A stretch of DNA of 6,045 nucleotides from Caldisericota bacterium (GTDB taxonomy: Bacteria; CG03; B21-G15), in contig QMOP01000090.1 of NCBI GenBank assembly GCA_003650255.1, positions 1 through 6,045 on the forward strand. Reading direction: 5' to 3'. Under the pieces are notes generated by a model. It saw nothing but the letters and a program-made list of their open reading frames with translations, was not told the DNA's origin and did no database searches. Made by a program: the position numbers and the translations under genes. Shown here piece after piece: positions 4,996 through 6,045 of the stretch. Numbering within the stretch: position 1 is the first letter of the stretch; each line of letters begins with the position of its first letter.

Positions 4996-6045
4996 TTATA
5001 ATATCACAACCTCTGTTCCATGGGGCACATATACAATTTTTGAATTACTTCCTTTTATCTTCAATGCATCATCCACTGCATCCTTTACATTTTTATATAC
5101 CCTTATTCCACTTTTTCCAAATAAAGAACCCTCAATCTCAGATACAACAAAAACTTCATACTCCTTTAAAACCCTTGCAAATCTTCCTGATTTCTGGAAG
5201 CCAAGTTTAAAGTTACTTTTTACCTCTTCTAAAACCTCATCAGGTGTTTTACTCCTGATATGCTCAAAAAAGACCTTTCCACCAATTCCTTCCTCACACT
5301 CTGCAATAAGAATTATTATTCCTCCCTTTTTTAACCCTTGGACACAGTTTTCAATTGCTTTATGCGATTGATAAAGTGTTCTTGAAAGAGGTGGAGTTGC
5401 TTTTGTTATGAGAATATCTGCTTTTTCTTTGAGTTTATAAGAAAAGATTTTCTCTGCAACAGGAATAAGAGTATAAAAACTATCAATTATATCTCCACAG
5501 GAAGTATCAACAATACCTTTCTCAGGAACATATATAACCTGAAAACTTATAACATTTTTCCTATCAATAAAATTTATTGCATCCTCCATATCCTCATGAA
5601 CAGGATTTCCCCTTAATTTAAGTGGAAGTGCTCCATCCTCAAGTGCGAGTTTATGGTTCATTTCAATTGTTTTATATCCTGATACACCTGGAAGAAATGC
5701 TTTTCTCCCTCCTGTAAATCCGGCAAAATAGTGTGGCTCAATTGAACCAATTACAAGAATTTTATCAAAATCAAAAATAATCTTATTCATAAAAATCTCT
5801 GTCCCTCTTTTTGTTTTACCAAGATATTTCAAACTTCTCTCATCCTTTGCATCATGAAAAATAATCTTATCCTTAAAAAATTCATAATAATTTCCAAAAA
5901 TAACCTTCAACTCACACTCATTAGGTTTTCTATGTGAACCTGATGCAATAATTACTTTAATTTTACTTTCTTTTATTATAGGAAAAATATAATCAAGAAT
6001 CTCTGCAGTTGGAGTTGGCCTATCCATATCATTTACTATAAGTAA
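4996..6045 (-). CDS. larA: LarA-family nickel-pincer racemase/epimerase, 5' end cut by window edge
   Basis: The frame is open through the window edge: before the ATG at 6027 it reads LLIVND, completing the family motif D-x-x-R-P-T-P. The true start therefore lies outside, with roughly 70 residues missing compared with Lactobacillus LarA; 349 are visible. LarA enzymes interconvert stereoisomers of 2-hydroxy acids using a nickel-pincer nucleotide. The residues known from L. plantarum LarA all have counterparts (visible numbering): D6 and R9 (D72, R75), H38 in SGSHR (H108), H105 in EPHYFAGFTGGRK (H174), K115 (K184, the cofactor lysine), H131 in EMNH (H200), and Y225 and K229 in YQSHK (Y294, K298). 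Spacing from H105 to Y225 is identical to the reference. The family covers many substrates, so lactate is not certain. No cofactor genes (larB, larC, larE) are in the window. It heads the visible operon, 11 nt before the DUF1614 gene. Confidence 0.9.
   Translation of the reverse strand, partial: LLIVNDMDRPTPTAEILDYIFPIIKESKIKVIIASGSHRKPNECELKVIFGNYYEFFKDKIIFHDAKDERSLKYLGKTKRGTEIFMNKIIFDFDKILVIGSIEPHYFAGFTGGRKAFLPGVSGYKTIEMNHKLALEDGALPLKLRGNPVHEDMEDAINFIDRKNVISFQVIYVPEKGIVDTSCGDIIDSFYTLIPVAEKIFSYKLKEKADILITKATPPLSRTLYQSHKAIENCVQGLKKGGIIILIAECEEGIGGKVFFEHIRSKTPDEVLEEVKSNFKLGFQKSGRFARVLKEYEVFVVSEIEGSLFGKSGIRVYKNVKDAVDDALKIKGSNSKIVYVPHGTEVVIL

Noticed and set aside
4995..5000. TATAAT in front of the DUF1614 gene as a promoter
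   Set aside because: It overlaps the stop of the LarA-family gene, lacks the TG extension and a -35, and the gene has a normal ribosome binding site 11 nt after its operon partner; probably chance.

Overview
This is a low-GC (visually about one-third GC) bacterial window in which every supportable gene lies on the minus strand. Purine-rich Shine-Dalgarno sites (GGAGG type), Lys/Glu/Ile-rich proteins and Sec-type signal peptides indicate a bacterium. The mix of genes (LarA family, DUF1614, secreted HEAT-repeat proteins, an EndoQ-type PHP nuclease) would fit an uncultured anaerobe, possibly thermophilic. The lineage cannot be fixed from this sequence.

Right side (6045 down to 1275), a compact five-gene unit read right to left: (1) a LarA-family nickel-pincer racemase/epimerase whose 5' end is cut by the window edge; (2) a DUF1614 membrane protein; (3) and (4) two consecutive secreted HEAT-repeat proteins; (5) a PHP-domain protein of the EndoQ/TIGR00375 family, probably a nuclease acting on damaged DNA. 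Gaps are 11 and 22 nt, followed by a 1-nt TGATG overlap and a 4-nt ATGA overlap, so the last three genes are probably translationally coupled. A candidate extended -10 promoter sits directly in front of gene (3) and could give a leaderless mRNA.

Middle (888-1274), no gene. An AT-rich part (888-1080) is followed by a sharply GC-rich insert (about 1081-1258). The insert holds a small hairpin, three tandem octamers, and a 147-bp imperfect fold-back element (1123-1269) with a perfect 20-bp GC palindrome near its centre. The element ends 5 nt beyond the stop codon of the EndoQ-like gene. It looks like a dispersed palindromic or MITE-like repeat and may shape the 3' end of the operon mRNA.

Left side (1-887), two small secreted proteins with almost identical first 26 coding bases. 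The upstream one (370-887) has a one-base frameshift that separates its signal peptide from a C-terminal Ig-like part; restoring one G gives a clean 172-residue protein. The second (1-313) is cut by the window edge.

No tRNA, rRNA, CRISPR array, transposase or intrinsic terminator was seen. The most notable items are the fold-back element, the frameshift, the C-terminal clamp-binding-like motif on the EndoQ homologue, and the candidate leaderless promoter.
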